In this document: positions 26,538 to 35,552 of the stretch, one piece after another | How the letters are laid out: every line of letters begins with the position of its first letter | How positions within the stretch are numbered: the stretch's first letter is position 1 | Assembly: GCF_000716715.1 (NCBI RefSeq) | Contig: NZ_JNYJ01000009.1 | Coordinates: forward strand, 243,151-307,150 | DNA from: Dactylosporangium aurantiacum | GTDB lineage: Bacteria; Actinomycetota; Actinomycetes; Mycobacteriales; Micromonosporaceae | Direction of reading: 5' to 3' | Length of the DNA stretch: 64,000 nt | Position numbers and translations under genes: made by a program | The notes under the pieces: generated by a model | What the model was told of the DNA's origin: nothing | The model's database searches: none | The model's input: only the letters and a program-made list of their open reading frames with translations

Positions 26538-28863
26538 TTGCCGTCGGTGCCCCTGGTCAGGTTCGCGAGCTGGGCAAGGACAGCGGCGGCGATGGCGGTG
26601 TCGGTGGGGTCCAGGCCGGCCTGGAGGGCGTCCGGGTCACGTTCCCCGGCGATGATGCGGCGCAGGATGGCGGCGAGCGCCGCCCATTCGTCGCGGCCGG
26701 CCAGGTCGTCCAGGAGCGGGTTGACGTCGGCCGCGGCGGCGTGGTCGCCGTCGGCGGCGGCGGCGACCGCGGCGATGATGGCGGGCCACGGCTCTTGGGT
26801 GGCCGGGTCGGTGTTCGGGGTTGGACCCGGCTGGAGAGTGATGCGGCCGGTGACGGCGTCCAGGGCGCGGGTGACGATGGCGGTGTCGATCGGGTCGAGG
26901 CCTGTCAGCAGGGTGTCGGGGTCGCGGTCGCCGTCAAGGATGCGCCGCAGCACGGCAGCCAGATCAGCCCAGTCCTGACTGCCGGCGATTTCGGTGAGGA
27001 CTTCGTCGAGTGCCCTGGCCGCGTCCTGGTCGCCACGGACGGCGGCGACGAGGACGGCGAGCGTCGGCTCCCACCCGTTCAGGTGTGATTGCAGGTCGTA
27101 GACCTCCTCGACGGGCAGGTCGTGGGCAGCGTGGAGGACGGTGTCGAGCGCCTGTTGGGTGGTGCCCGGCTCGCCGGCCAGTGTGGTGACCAGGTCGGAG
27201 AAGCGGACGCCTTCCACCTGTTCGACGGTGGCCGCCAGGTCGGCGATCGTCCTGGGCACCACCGTGTCCGGTAGGTCGCGAAGGCGGCTCGCGAGTGCCC
27301 GAAGGGTGGTGGCAAGCTGGCGGCTTTGTCCGGTGAGTTGTCTGATAATGGCGGCGGCAAGGCGGTGGGCGAGCTGACCGGCCGGGTCGGTGCCGGCCTC
27401 GCGCAGATAGAGGGCGAGGTTGTTGTGAGAAGCGGCGATGTCGTCCGGGTCGGGTCGGATGTAGGTGAGGCGGAGCGCGGCGTGCGCGAGGGCGATCGCC
27501 TCGTCGTGGTGACCACGCTTATGGGCCAGGTCGGCGCGCGCGCCGACGGTCTTGGCCAGGGCTGAGATGTCCTGCTGCTGCTCGTATACTTGCTGGCAGA
27601 ACAGCAGCAGTCGCTCGGCATCCTCGAGGCGTCCAAGGCGGATCAGCGACAGGTAGTCGCCGAACATGGCGAAGGCGATGGCGTGTTCACCGGCGGACCG
27701 GGCGCGCAGGCTGGCGACGGTGCGGGTGTTGAGGTCCAGCGCCTCCTGCCAGTGGTTCAGCGCGCGAGCGGCGTGCACGCCGAGGTTGAGCAGCCCTTCC
27801 CGCACGGTGAATGGGTCAACCGTGTCGGCGGCGTCGCGTTGGGGTGGGAGCTGATCCGTCTCGGTGATGAGCCGGCGGACCTCGGTCAGGACCTGGTCAG
27901 ATTGTCCCAGCAGGTAGACGATTTGCAGCCGTTGCACCTGGTTGGTCAGTTGGGTCCAGCGGCCGAGGCCGGCTTGGCGGCTGTGCTCGGCGGCCTGGTC
28001 AGCCATGTCGAGCGCCTCACCCAGCCGCCCCGAACCGCGGAACAGGTTCACGAGGTCCGTGGCGATAGCGGCGGCGAGTCGGTGGTCGCCGGCCGTGATG
28101 GCTTGGTTCAGGGCCGCGCCCAGCAGTCGCTCACCCTCCACCACGTCCACCCGCATGACGGCATTGGCCAGCGTGCCCAGGATGTTGGGTTTGCTGGTGG
28201 CGGCGGCGATGCGGTGCAAGTGGGCGGCAGCGGCCTGGGCGACCCCGTCCGTGTCGTCGCGCATGAGGGCTTGCTCGACCGCCCACGCGGCGGTGTCCCA
28301 TGCTGTGAGGCGGATCAGGTAGGGTGCGGCGGCGAGCCCGGCCCGCACCACCGTCTGGGTGTGCTCGCCACCCTCCCTCCGCCAAGCACCGATCACTCCG
28401 GTCCAGAACGCGGCAAGTTCGGTGTCGATGGCGGTGCGCACGTCGGTGGGGGTGGCGGCGCGCACGGCTTCGGCCACCCCGGGATGCAACCGGAGCCGCC
28501 GCAACGGTTCACCGTCACCGTCGATGTCGCCGATCGTCTCTTGCTCCACCAGCGCGGCGGTCAGCAGCGGCGCCAGCGTGTCGGCGACGGCCGGCACGGG
28601 ATCGGCCAGCTCCAGTTGCCGGCACAGTTGGGGCCAGACGCTCTCGGTCACGGCGGAGAGCCGGTCGTCGTCCTCGGTGCCGGCCAGCAGTTGCAGCAGC
28701 AGCCGGGGCGCGTCGGGCAGGGTGTGCATGGCGGTGGTGGTCCAGCCGGTCAGCGCCTGCATGAACCCGGCGTCGTCCAGCGCCGACTCGCCGTCGGCGA
28801 AGAACGCTGTCAGGGTCTGGTCGCCGCTGGTGGCGTGTTCGACGGCGTCGAGGACCCACCGTC
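26522..28863 (-). pseudogene. C-terminal (TPR-rich) part of a disrupted CHAT/NB-ARC/TPR protein
   Basis: About 775 codons read in one frame from RWVLDAVEHATSGDQTLTAF. The first 250 residues match the region after an NB-ARC ATPase (ALTGWTTTAMHTLPDAPRLL). A long run of TPR-like helices follows (for example NHWQEALDLNTRTVASLRAR). At the end, two copies of an approximately 75-residue unit contain DLAAVLRRILDGDRDPDTLL and ALAAILRRIIAGERDPDALQ. No good start codon or ribosome site lies before this part. It joins the N-terminal part near 28858-28866 out of frame, and the segment between Walker B and the HDGLSR/LTSR region of NB-ARC proteins is absent. It is therefore best read as the 3' half of one gene broken by a deletion of about 450 nt. 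Confidence 0.7.
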
Positions 28864-30480
28864 CGCGGTGAGCAGGGTCTCCAGGTTGTCCAACACGATC
28901 AGCAGACCGTTGTCGCGGAGCACTGCCCGCAGCCGGGGCAGGAACTGGCGGAGCCTGTCGGCGGTGCCGATCTTGTCGACCATGGTGAAACCGCGGTCGC
29001 CGAGCTGTGCCTCCAGCGCGAGGGCGAGGCTGGTCAGCGCGGTGGGCCACTCTTCGTCCCGCAGCGGGGCCTGCCACCACACCGGCTGGTCGAACCGGTC
29101 CTGATGCCGGTACGCCAGCTCCAACGCACACGCCGTCTTCCCAGCGCCCGCCATCCCGTGCAGCAGCACCCCACCCTGCCCGCTGCCGGACGCAAGGGCC
29201 CGGCTGGCCCGGATCATCACCGCCGTGCGGCCGACGAACCGCTCCGGCTCCGGCAAGAACGCGGCCATCCGCGCCGCCGCCGGGTCCATCAGGGGCCGCC
29301 CGCGCGGCGGCGTCAGCAGCAACCCGGCCGCCGGACCGAACAACGTCGGTGTCGCGATGGACAGCGCGGGCCGCGACGGCGACGGCTCATCCCCGGCGGC
29401 CACCGGCACCGCCCGGCGCAACGCGGCATCCACCGGCAGGTCGAGCCTGAACAATCCCTCGTACAGCGCCGACGTCAACGCGATCGCGAAGTCGTCGACG
29501 ACCGGGTAGCGCATCGCCACCACGGCGCACCCCACCTGGTCGGCGACGAGGCGGGCCAGACCCGTCACCGTCTCCGGCTCGTCCGCCGCGGTCAGCTCGG
29601 CGTCGGCGACCTCCTGCGCCGCGTCGGCGGCGTCATCCAACTGGAGCCAGCGAAGCGTCTCCGCCGTCGTCGCGGCGGCGGACTGGCACGCCGACAGCAC
29701 CGCCAGCCGCAACCGGCCCCGCGCCGGGCGCAGCAGCCGCACCAGATCCCCGGCGTCGACCGTGTCCGCGCTGCCGTCCTCCGCCTCCAGCAGGATCACC
29801 CCGCTGCCACCATGCCCGGACAGGTGCAGCACGTCCGGGCCACCGCCGGCCGTCATCCGCTCGCCGAGGACCTGGCGGGTCACCCCGTACTGCAGCACCT
29901 CCAGCTCGATCATCCGCCGGGCCCGCGCCGCCAACGCCCGCATCTGTTTGGCCAGCTCGTACCGCTCCCGCCGCAACGCCAACGCGGAGCTCTGGGTCGG
30001 CAGGCTGAACACCGCCAGCATCCGCAACCGACCCACCGGCGCAACCTCAGGCGCGGACGGCACACCGATGTCGAAGACCAGGCTCACATCACCCCGACGG
30101 GCGAGGGGCACCCCACCCACATGCGCCAGCTCCAGCGGCGCGTACAGCAGGAACCCCACCGCATCGGGGACCTGCACCCGCACCGTCACCGGCGCTGCCG
30201 CCGCGATCGCCGCACCGACGGCCCGGCCGAGAATCCGTTCGCCGATCCACTGACCCAGCCGGTCCACGAGGACCGCCTCCGACTCGACCCGACGGTCCGG
30301 CACCGCGTTCCACCGTAGGAACCGGTACAGATCGCGGAACGCCTCCGCCTCCCGATCCCCGGCGAGGGTGTCGAAGTCGACCGGGTGATCGGCCAGCGCG
30401 GCACCGGTCCGCTCATCGGTCAGCAGCCACCGCCACCGCGAGCCGCGAACCACATCGACCGCCCGCAACACCAGACCCAC
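28810..30480 (-). pseudogene. N-terminal CHAT protease plus NB-ARC half of the disrupted CHAT/NB-ARC/TPR gene
   Basis: 556 codons from GTG 30480, with GGGGG 6 nt upstream. A caspase-like CHAT domain carries both catalytic residues: His in VLHLSGHGG (about 219) and Cys in VLSACQSA (about 262). An NB-ARC-type ATPase follows, with P-loop GMAGAGKT (about 443) and Walker B LLIVLDNLETLL (about 527). Soon after Walker B the frame runs into about 15 unrelated residues and stops at 28810, while the other frame continues the family. Intact relatives resemble bacterial NLR-like sensors in which TPRs bind a trigger and CHAT cleaves a target. No gasdermin or other obvious CHAT substrate is next to it. Confidence 0.72.
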
Positions 30481-30666
30481 AACACACGCCCCCGTCCAAG
30501 GCAGCCGGAAAGACTGACCGTAACCAGGGGAACACCGTGCGGATCAACCCTCGAACGGGCAGACCTACCCGACCGCACGGCACCCAACGACGACGATCAA
30601 CCAAATCGTTGGTGTCGGCCTCGATCGGAGGGTGCGTGGTTCTCTGCATGGTCTGGCCACATGTAA

Positions 30667-30889
30667 CCCGCGCACTGGGCTCGAGTTCAGCGAGCGGGTG
30701 CAGTTGGCGTATGCGTCCTGGGCGGCGTCGCTGGAGTGGTGGCGATCGTCCTCGGGATCGTCGCGCTGCGCCTTGACGGCCAGCCGGAGCCCGGTCAACG
30801 CGGCATGGCGCTCGCGGGCCTGCTCTGCGGAGTGTTATGGCGTCGTGCTGCAGGTCGCGGTGATCGCGTTCTTCGGCCTTCTCGAATAG
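30667..30889 (+). pseudogene. Frameshifted remnant of a small DUF4190-like membrane protein
   Basis: One frame reads CVLGGVAGVVAIVLGIVALR, then PGQRGMALAGLLCGVL, the typical hydrophobic-polar-hydrophobic pattern of DUF4190 proteins. A second frame continues YGVVLQVAVIAFFGLLE and stops at 30889. The shift lies near 30838-30843. No convincing start is found, and the frame closes at 30664. The 30481-30666 stretch upstream contains nothing else I can recognise, so the 470-base interval between CHAT and the secreted protein is decayed sequence plus a terminator. Confidence 0.5.
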
Positions 30890-30911
30890 GCCTGCTGCGG
30901 TCGAGGGTGGC

Positions 30912-30942
30912 GGTGCCTGCCGGCGGCGGGCCGGCAGGCACC
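30912..30942 (-). terminator. Hairpin terminator of the secreted-protein gene
   Basis: GGTGCCTGCCGG (30912-30923) pairs perfectly with CCGGCAGGCACC (30931-30942), and one further C-G pair closes a short loop. It lies 11 nt after the stop of the minus-strand secreted protein. Confidence 0.75.
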
Positions 30943-30953
30943 TGCCCGGTGCG

Positions 30954-32138
30954 TCAGCCGTCGTAGTTGGCCTGCTTGACCGCGAACACGTTGCGGTGCC
31001 CGATCGGCTCCTGCAGCGACCACAGCAGGTCCGCCTCGGCGGCGTCCTCCCAGTAGCTGATGCTCTCGCCGCCGCTGACCCAGGCGTACGTGTGCGGGCC
31101 CGCCGACGGGGTCCAGTAGTACAGCTGCTTCGATCCGGACGAGTTGAACCACCAGCGGCCGTTGTGCGACGCGACGCCGTTGAGCTTGTACCAGGGCAGC
31201 TGCAGCGCCTGCGTCGCGGTGGTGCTCGCGGCGAACGTGGTGGCGCCCGAGGCGAACGGGAAGCGCACCGCGCGGGGCGCCCGGTTCGGGTAGTCGGTGC
31301 AGCCGGAGGAGCACGTGTACTCGGTCATCACGATCGACCGGCTGACCCGGTCCAGCGAGATCGACGACCAGGCCAGGTTCGTGCCGGACGTGGTCGCCGC
31401 GGTGACCGTGCCGATCTGCGGCAGGACGTACGCGTAGTTGTGCGCGTAGTACGTGGTCGCGCTCTGCCGGCCGATCTGCGCGGCGGTGCCGCCGGTGCTG
31501 GTCTTGAGGATCTTGCGCATGTCGAACACGCGCATGCCGCGGCCGGTGTCGGCGACGTACAGGTAGTCGCCGAACCAGGACACGCCGCCGGCGTGCACCT
31601 TGATGTCCTTGAAGTCCGGCGCCGCCGTCGTGCCGGTCGGCTCGACCAGCAGGATCTTGCGGTACTTGTTCGGGTACGTGGCGTCCCAGTCCACCAGCGT
31701 GATCCGGCTGCGCGAGGACGCGCCGTCGCAGCCGTCCTTGGTGTACCAACTGACCAGGATCAGCTGGTGGCCGTCGTAGTTGCCGCTGTTGGCGGTGCCG
31801 ATCGCGTCGCGGCTGGTGGTGATGCCCTGCGGGAAGTTGGTGCAGTCGTTGTCGTCGCCGGAGTCGAACGAGAACCCGGTCTCGTAGCTGATGCCGAGCG
31901 AGTCGGTGATGCCGGTACGGTCATGGTTGGCGTTGTCCATGACGGTGTGCACGGCCGCGGTGCCCAATGTGGACACCAGTGCCGTGTTGAGCGCGTCGAA
32001 CTGGTGGTAGTTCGCCGACAGCGTGAACTGTCCGGCCGGCAGCGCGGTCGGCGCCGCCGCGGCGGATGCGCTGGTGGTGGCGGTGAGCAGGGTCGCGGCG
32101 ACGGTGGCGCCGGCCGCGAGGACAGCGATGGCTCTCAC
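30954..32138 (-). CDS. Secreted protein of unknown function
   Basis: 394 residues. A signal peptide is clear at 1-30 (VRAIAVLAAGATVAATLLTA, ending SASA). The mature part has repeating Trp/Tyr-rich strands (ITLVDWDATYPNKYRKILLV, DFKDIKVHAGGVSWFGDYLY, WYKLNGVASHNGRWWFNSSG), which suggest a beta-propeller. Four Cys residues (DNDCTNF, KDGCDGA, YTCSSGCTD) could form disulfides. GTG at 32138 is chosen because a run of five G lies 7 nt upstream, whereas ATG at 32168 sits directly behind TATCGT and so upstream of the expected transcription start. I cannot name a function. Confidence 0.75.
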   Translation of the reverse strand: MRAIAVLAAGATVAATLLTATTSASAAAAPTALPAGQFTLSANYHQFDALNTALVSTLGTAAVHTVMDNANHDRTGITDSLGISYETGFSFDSGDDNDCTNFPQGITTSRDAIGTANSGNYDGHQLILVSWYTKDGCDGASSRSRITLVDWDATYPNKYRKILLVEPTGTTAAPDFKDIKVHAGGVSWFGDYLYVADTGRGMRVFDMRKILKTSTGGTAAQIGRQSATTYYAHNYAYVLPQIGTVTAATTSGTNLAWSSISLDRVSRSIVMTEYTCSSGCTDYPNRAPRAVRFPFASGATTFAASTTATQALQLPWYKLNGVASHNGRWWFNSSGSKQLYYWTPSAGPHTYAWVSGGESISYWEDAAEADLLWSLQEPIGHRNVFAVKQANYDG

Positions 32139-32202
32139 TGGAAAACCCCCGATACGGATAGATGTCACACGATAGTCGCATCGGTGCCGGCATGATGGTC
32201 CG

Positions 32203-32841
32203 GTGGACCGGATCGGCAGCAGTTATGACGCGGTGGCCGGCGAGTACGCCGAACGGATCGGCGACGAGCTGGACGGCAAGCCCCTCGACCGGGCGCTGCT
32301 CGGGGCGCTGGCGGCGATGTGCGGCGACGGGCCGCTCGTCGACGCCGGTTGCGGCCCGGGGCACGTCACCGCCCACCTGGCCGGGCTCGGCGCCCGTGCC
32401 GTCGGCGTCGACCTGTCGCCGGGGATGGTGGCGGTGGCCCGGCGGCGCCGGCCCGACCTGGCGTTCGTGGCGGGTGACCTGTGCCGGTTGCCGTTCGGCG
32501 ACGGCGTGTTCGGCGGGGCGCTCGCCGCGTACGCCGTCATCCACCTCGACGCCGCGGCCCGCCGCCGGGCGTTCGCGGAGCTGCACCGGGTGGTGCGTCC
32601 GGGCGGCCCGCTGCTGGTGTCGTTCCACACCGCGCACCTGGAGCACGCCGGTCCGGTGCTGCACCTGAGCCAGTGGTGGGGGCACGAGGTCGACCTCGAC
32701 TTCCGCTTCCTGGACCCGGCGGAGGTCGCCGCCGAGCTGGCCGCGGCCGGCTGGACCCCGCACGCCCGGGTCGAACGGGAGCCGCTGCCGGGCGTCGAGG
32801 CGCCGACGCGCCGGTGCACGCTGCTCGCGCTGCGCGGCTGA
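32203..32841 (+). CDS. Class I SAM-dependent methyltransferase
   Basis: 212 residues. The SAM-binding loop is LVDAGCGPGHVTAHLAGLG, followed by GVDLSPGMVAVARRRRPDL, an acidic loop at GDLCRLPFGDGVFGGALAAY and the post-motif ELHRVVRPGGPLLVSFH. GTG at 32203 lies 6 nt after CATGAT, a weak -10. It is divergent from the secreted protein gene. The substrate cannot be inferred; neighbours give no pathway. Confidence 0.85.
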   Translation: MDRIGSSYDAVAGEYAERIGDELDGKPLDRALLGALAAMCGDGPLVDAGCGPGHVTAHLAGLGARAVGVDLSPGMVAVARRRRPDLAFVAGDLCRLPFGDGVFGGALAAYAVIHLDAAARRRAFAELHRVVRPGGPLLVSFHTAHLEHAGPVLHLSQWWGHEVDLDFRFLDPAEVAAELAAAGWTPHARVEREPLPGVEAPTRRCTLLALRG

Positions 32842-32936
32842 CGGTGTCACGGGTGTCACGTGGGTGCGGCGCGTTTCGGTTCGCGGACCCACGGGCATCA
32901 CTGGATCAGATCGCAACGTCGAGTTCAGGAGGAGCA

Positions 32937-33212
32937 ATGACCGTCACTGGGATCATCACCGCGCTGATCGTCGGTCTGATCGTGGGCGCGCTCGGGCGGC
33001 TCGTGGTCCCGGGCCGGCAGAGCATGTCGATCTGGGTGACCATGGCCGTCGGTGTCGTCGCCGCGCTGCTGGGCACCGTCCTGGCCAACGCCATCGGCAT
33101 CGCCACCGACACGCCGGGCGTGGACTGGGGCGAGCTGCTCGTCCAGGTGCTGCTCGCCGCCGTGGGTGTGGCCCTGGTCGCCGGTGTCTCCGGTCGTCGC
33201 CGGGCCCTGTAA
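32937..33212 (+). CDS. GlsB/YeaQ/YmgE-type (transglycosylase-associated) small membrane protein
   Basis: 91 residues with three hydrophobic segments: TGIITALIVGLIVGALGRLVV, a middle one around VTMAVGVVAALLGTVLANAIG, and LLVQVLLAAVGVALVAGV, with the family motif GRLVVPG. The function is unknown; homologues are stress-induced. ATG at 32937 has AGGAGGAG 4-5 nt upstream, one of the strongest ribosome sites in the window, so this gene is leadered. A perfect hairpin terminator follows. Confidence 0.82.
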   Translation: MTVTGIITALIVGLIVGALGRLVVPGRQSMSIWVTMAVGVVAALLGTVLANAIGIATDTPGVDWGELLVQVLLAAVGVALVAGVSGRRRAL

Positions 33213-33230
33213 CCACCATAAAACGGACGT

Positions 33231-33262
33231 ACGGCGCCCGGCCGCTGCAGGCCGGGCGCCGT
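33231..33262 (+). terminator. Hairpin terminator after the GlsB-like gene
   Basis: ACGGCGCCCGGCC (33231-33243) and GGCCGGGCGCCGT (33250-33262) are perfect 13 bp arms around a 6 nt loop, followed by TGT. Confidence 0.85.
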
Positions 33263-33293
33263 TGTCGTGCGCGCACCGGTAGGGTCCGTGGCT

Positions 33294-33740
33294 GTGCCGG
33301 CTCTGCGCATCACCACACCTGAGGACGACGCCACCCTCGAGGACTGGCGCCTCGTGCACAACACCGTCGTGCCCGACGCCGCGATGTCCCTCGACGAGGC
33401 CCGGGAGCGGCTCGGCCGGTATCTGCTCGAGGTCGTGTACGACGGCGACACGCTGGTCGGCTGCACCACGGTCCGCCCGCCGGACGCCGACACCGCCGCC
33501 GCCACGGTGATCGTCCGGGTGCTGCCGCAGTGGCGCGGCCGGGGCATCGGCGCCGCCCTGTACGACCGCGCGATGGGCCAGGCCGCCCGCCACGGCGCGC
33601 CGGCCGTCGAGACGGTCGTGTGGGAGGCCAACGAGGACGGGGTGCGCTTCGCCCGGTCCCGCGGCTTCGTCGAGGTCGACCGGTACGTGCCCGAGCCGGG
33701 TGCGGTGGCCTACCTCACACTGCGCCTCGGACCTGCCTGA
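33294..33740 (+). CDS. GNAT-family N-acetyltransferase
   Basis: 148 residues with the GNAT acetyl-CoA site VLPQWRGRGIGAALYDRAM and a C-terminal strand AVETVVWEANEDGVRFARSRGFVEV. The start is one of three in-frame GTGs (33267, 33288, 33294). TAGGGT at 33280-33285 favours the last, 8 nt downstream. Single gene between a terminator and a decayed locus; substrate unknown. Confidence 0.82.
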   Translation: MPALRITTPEDDATLEDWRLVHNTVVPDAAMSLDEARERLGRYLLEVVYDGDTLVGCTTVRPPDADTAAATVIVRVLPQWRGRGIGAALYDRAMGQAARHGAPAVETVVWEANEDGVRFARSRGFVEVDRYVPEPGAVAYLTLRLGPA

Positions 33741-33787
33741 CCGGCCGCCCGCCGCACGCCGGCTCCTGAGCCTGCCCGGCCGGCCCG

Positions 33788-34165
33788 CTACCGCGCCGCG
33801 AGCCGGACCGCCCGCGCCGCCACGAGGGCGTGGGTGTCCTCGATGACCTCGTCGTAGACCATGCGACCCCACCGCAGGCGCAGCCACTGCATCGCCTGGT
33901 TCTCGTACGTGCTGCCGTCGGCCAGCCGCGCGGTCAGGCGCAGCTTGACCACCGCCGTGGTGCGCCACGGCCAGCCCGTCACCACCACGTCGGTCAGCGC
34001 GATGCGCAGCCCGGGGAAGAGCTCGAACACGTCGCGGAACCAGTCGGCGAACGCGTCCCGGCCGCGCAGGTGCACGCCCACCGGCGGCGGCCCGGCGAAC
34101 CGGAACTCGACGTCCGGCGCGGCGGTCGCGACCGCCACCTGGTACTCGCCGGCGCTGACGGTCAT
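33788..34165 (-). pseudogene. SnoaL/NTF2-like protein, 5'-truncated
   Basis: 125 codons. The fold is that of polyketide-cyclase-like SnoaL/NTF2 proteins: APDVEFRFAG, HLRGRDAFADWFRDVFELFPGL, and final strands KLRLTARLADGSTYENQAM. The sequence begins at SAGEYQVAVATAAPDVEF, the second half of the first helix, so about 20-25 residues are missing. Directly at that point, on the other strand, a fragment of an HxlR regulator begins. The ATG at 34165 is therefore probably accidental, and the protein may not fold. Confidence 0.55.
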
Positions 34166-34394
34166 GGCCTGGGGCGATCGGCACGAGGCGGCCGAGGGCC
34201 CGCCGATGCGCCTGCGGCACGACGGCTGCGGCCACGCCGCCGACGCGCGGGTCACCTGCGGGCACTGCGGCGGCGAGCTGCACCTGGACAACGTCACCGT
34301 GCTGCCCGGGCCCGGCGGGCGGGACGCACCCGGGACCACGGTCGTCGCCGAGCGCCTGCTGCGGCGTGGCCTCGGCGGCACGTCCGCGGGCTGA
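34164..34394 (+). pseudogene. C-terminal fragment of an HxlR-family regulator with zinc-ribbon tail
   Basis: 76 codons beginning MAWGDRHEAAEGPPMRLRHDGCGH and continuing VTCGHCGGELHLDNVTVLPG. AWGDR and the Cys-x2-Cys tail match the C-terminal extension of a group of actinobacterial HxlR-type regulators. The winged helix that should precede it is absent, because at 34164 the sequence switches to the SnoaL-like gene on the opposite strand. One deletion spanning the divergent 5' ends would explain both truncations. Confidence 0.6.
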
Positions 34395-34405
34395 GCTGGA
34401 TACGA

Positions 34406-34438
34406 CGGTGGGGCCCGTGCGCAGCACGGGCCCCACCG
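34406..34438. terminator. Hairpin terminator between HxlR fragment and fliL-like gene
   Basis: Perfect 14 bp arms (34407-34420 and 34424-34437) with a GCA loop, plus an outer C-G pair. It lies between two convergent reading frames and can terminate both. Confidence 0.85.
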
Positions 34439-34474
34439 GTCTCACGGTCACCGCGTCGGAGCGGCGGCGGTGCG

Positions 34475-34933
34475 CTACTGGATCACGAACGTGGTGTAGT
34501 ACACGTCCATGATCTCCTTCTCCTTGTCGACGGTGTAGGCCTCGACGACCTTGTCCTTGAGCTGCTTCTTGTACTTCTCGCGGCCCTCGTTGGTCAGCAG
34601 CTCCTTGGCGTCCATGTTGCTGAACAGGCTGATCGCGGCGTCCAGGGCCTTGCTGCCGTCCGGGGCCTCGGCGGCCTTGTCGGTCGCCTGCAGCGTCATC
34701 TTCAGCTTCAGGTAGTGGCCGTCGGCCAGGTTGATCGTGACCGCGTCCAGCGGCACGACGATCCCGGCGACCAGCTTCTCCTCGGCCGCGGCCGGCTTCG
34801 GGGCGAACATGAAGTACCCGCCGGCGCCGCCGCCGACGAGCGCGACCAGGACGATCGCGAGGATCATGATGAGCTTCTTCTTGGAGCCCTTCGGGGCCTC
34901 CTCGGCCGCCTTGTCCTTGTCGTCCTTCGCCAT
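34475..34933 (-). CDS. fliL: FliL-family flagellar basal-body-associated protein
   Basis: 152 residues. A basic cytoplasmic start (MAKDDKDKAAEEAPKGSKKK) is followed by one membrane span (LIMILAIVLVALVGGGAGGYFM) and an outside domain with VVPLDAVTINLADGHYLKLKMTLQ, ending EIMDVYYTTFVIQ; this is the full FliL plan. FliL supports torque or stator function around the motor. AAGGGG precedes the ATG at 34933. No other flagellar gene is in the window; the nearest neighbours are a terminator and a thioredoxin gene. Flagellated spores are known in some Micromonosporaceae, so a distant fla locus is expected but not seen. Confidence 0.8.
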   Translation of the reverse strand: MAKDDKDKAAEEAPKGSKKKLIMILAIVLVALVGGGAGGYFMFAPKPAAAEEKLVAGIVVPLDAVTINLADGHYLKLKMTLQATDKAAEAPDGSKALDAAISLFSNMDAKELLTNEGREKYKKQLKDKVVEAYTVDKEKEIMDVYYTTFVIQ

Positions 34934-35065
34934 GATGTGCCCCTTCGTGCCCGTACCGCGCTGACCTCCGACGTTCACTGACATCGGACCGTTCACCCGA
35001 CACGTGAGTTGCGGGCAGGTGCGGTGCGGTAGCGCCACGGAGCGGAGCCCGTGGGGCGGGGGAGG

Positions 35066-35488
35066 TCAGAGGGACTGCTCGACCCAGCGGCGCAGCGTCG
35101 CGGCCGGCGCCGCCCCGGCCTGGCGGGCGACCACCTTGCCGTCCTTGATGATCATCAGGGTCGGCACGGCCCGCACGTCGAACCGGCGCGACAGCCCCGG
35201 TGCGGTGTCGACGTCGACCTTGACCAGCTTCACCTGCCCGGCGAGCTGGGTCGCGACCTGCTCGAGGGCGGGGCTCACCGCCCGGCACGGGCCGCACCAC
35301 GGGGCCCACAGGTCGACCAGCACCGGCGTGCCGGAGCGCTCGGCGACCTCGGCGAACGTGTCGTCACCGGCGTCGACGATCCACGGCACCCGCGCGCCGC
35401 AGCTGCCGCAGGCCGGTGTCCCCGTGGCCGCGGCCGGGACCCGGTTGCGCTTGCCGCACGCCGGGCACGCCACGATGTTGCTCGTCAC
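35066..35488 (-). CDS. trxC: Thioredoxin 2-type protein with N-terminal zinc ribbon
   Basis: 140 residues. The start carries two Cys pairs, CPACGKRN and CGSCGAR, which form the zinc ribbon of thioredoxin 2. The thioredoxin fold follows with the active site DLWAPWCGPCRAVSP and the cis-Pro loop RAVPTLMIIKDGK. It reduces protein disulfides in the cytoplasm. GTG at 35488 has AAGGAG upstream. The DedA gene precedes it on the same strand with a 64 nt gap. Confidence 0.9.
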   Translation of the reverse strand: MTSNIVACPACGKRNRVPAAATGTPACGSCGARVPWIVDAGDDTFAEVAERSGTPVLVDLWAPWCGPCRAVSPALEQVATQLAGQVKLVKVDVDTAPGLSRRFDVRAVPTLMIIKDGKVVARQAGAAPAATLRRWVEQSL

Positions 35489-35552
35489 CTGTCGCTCCTT
35501 ACACCCTCGGTCTCATTGGTGACGACAACACCCGTACCCGCGAAATTCCCGG

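Noticed and set aside
32139..32168. ATG at 32168 as start of the secreted protein
   Set aside because: It lies right behind the TATCGT hexamer, upstream of the expected transcription start, while GTG 32138 has a G-run ribosome site.
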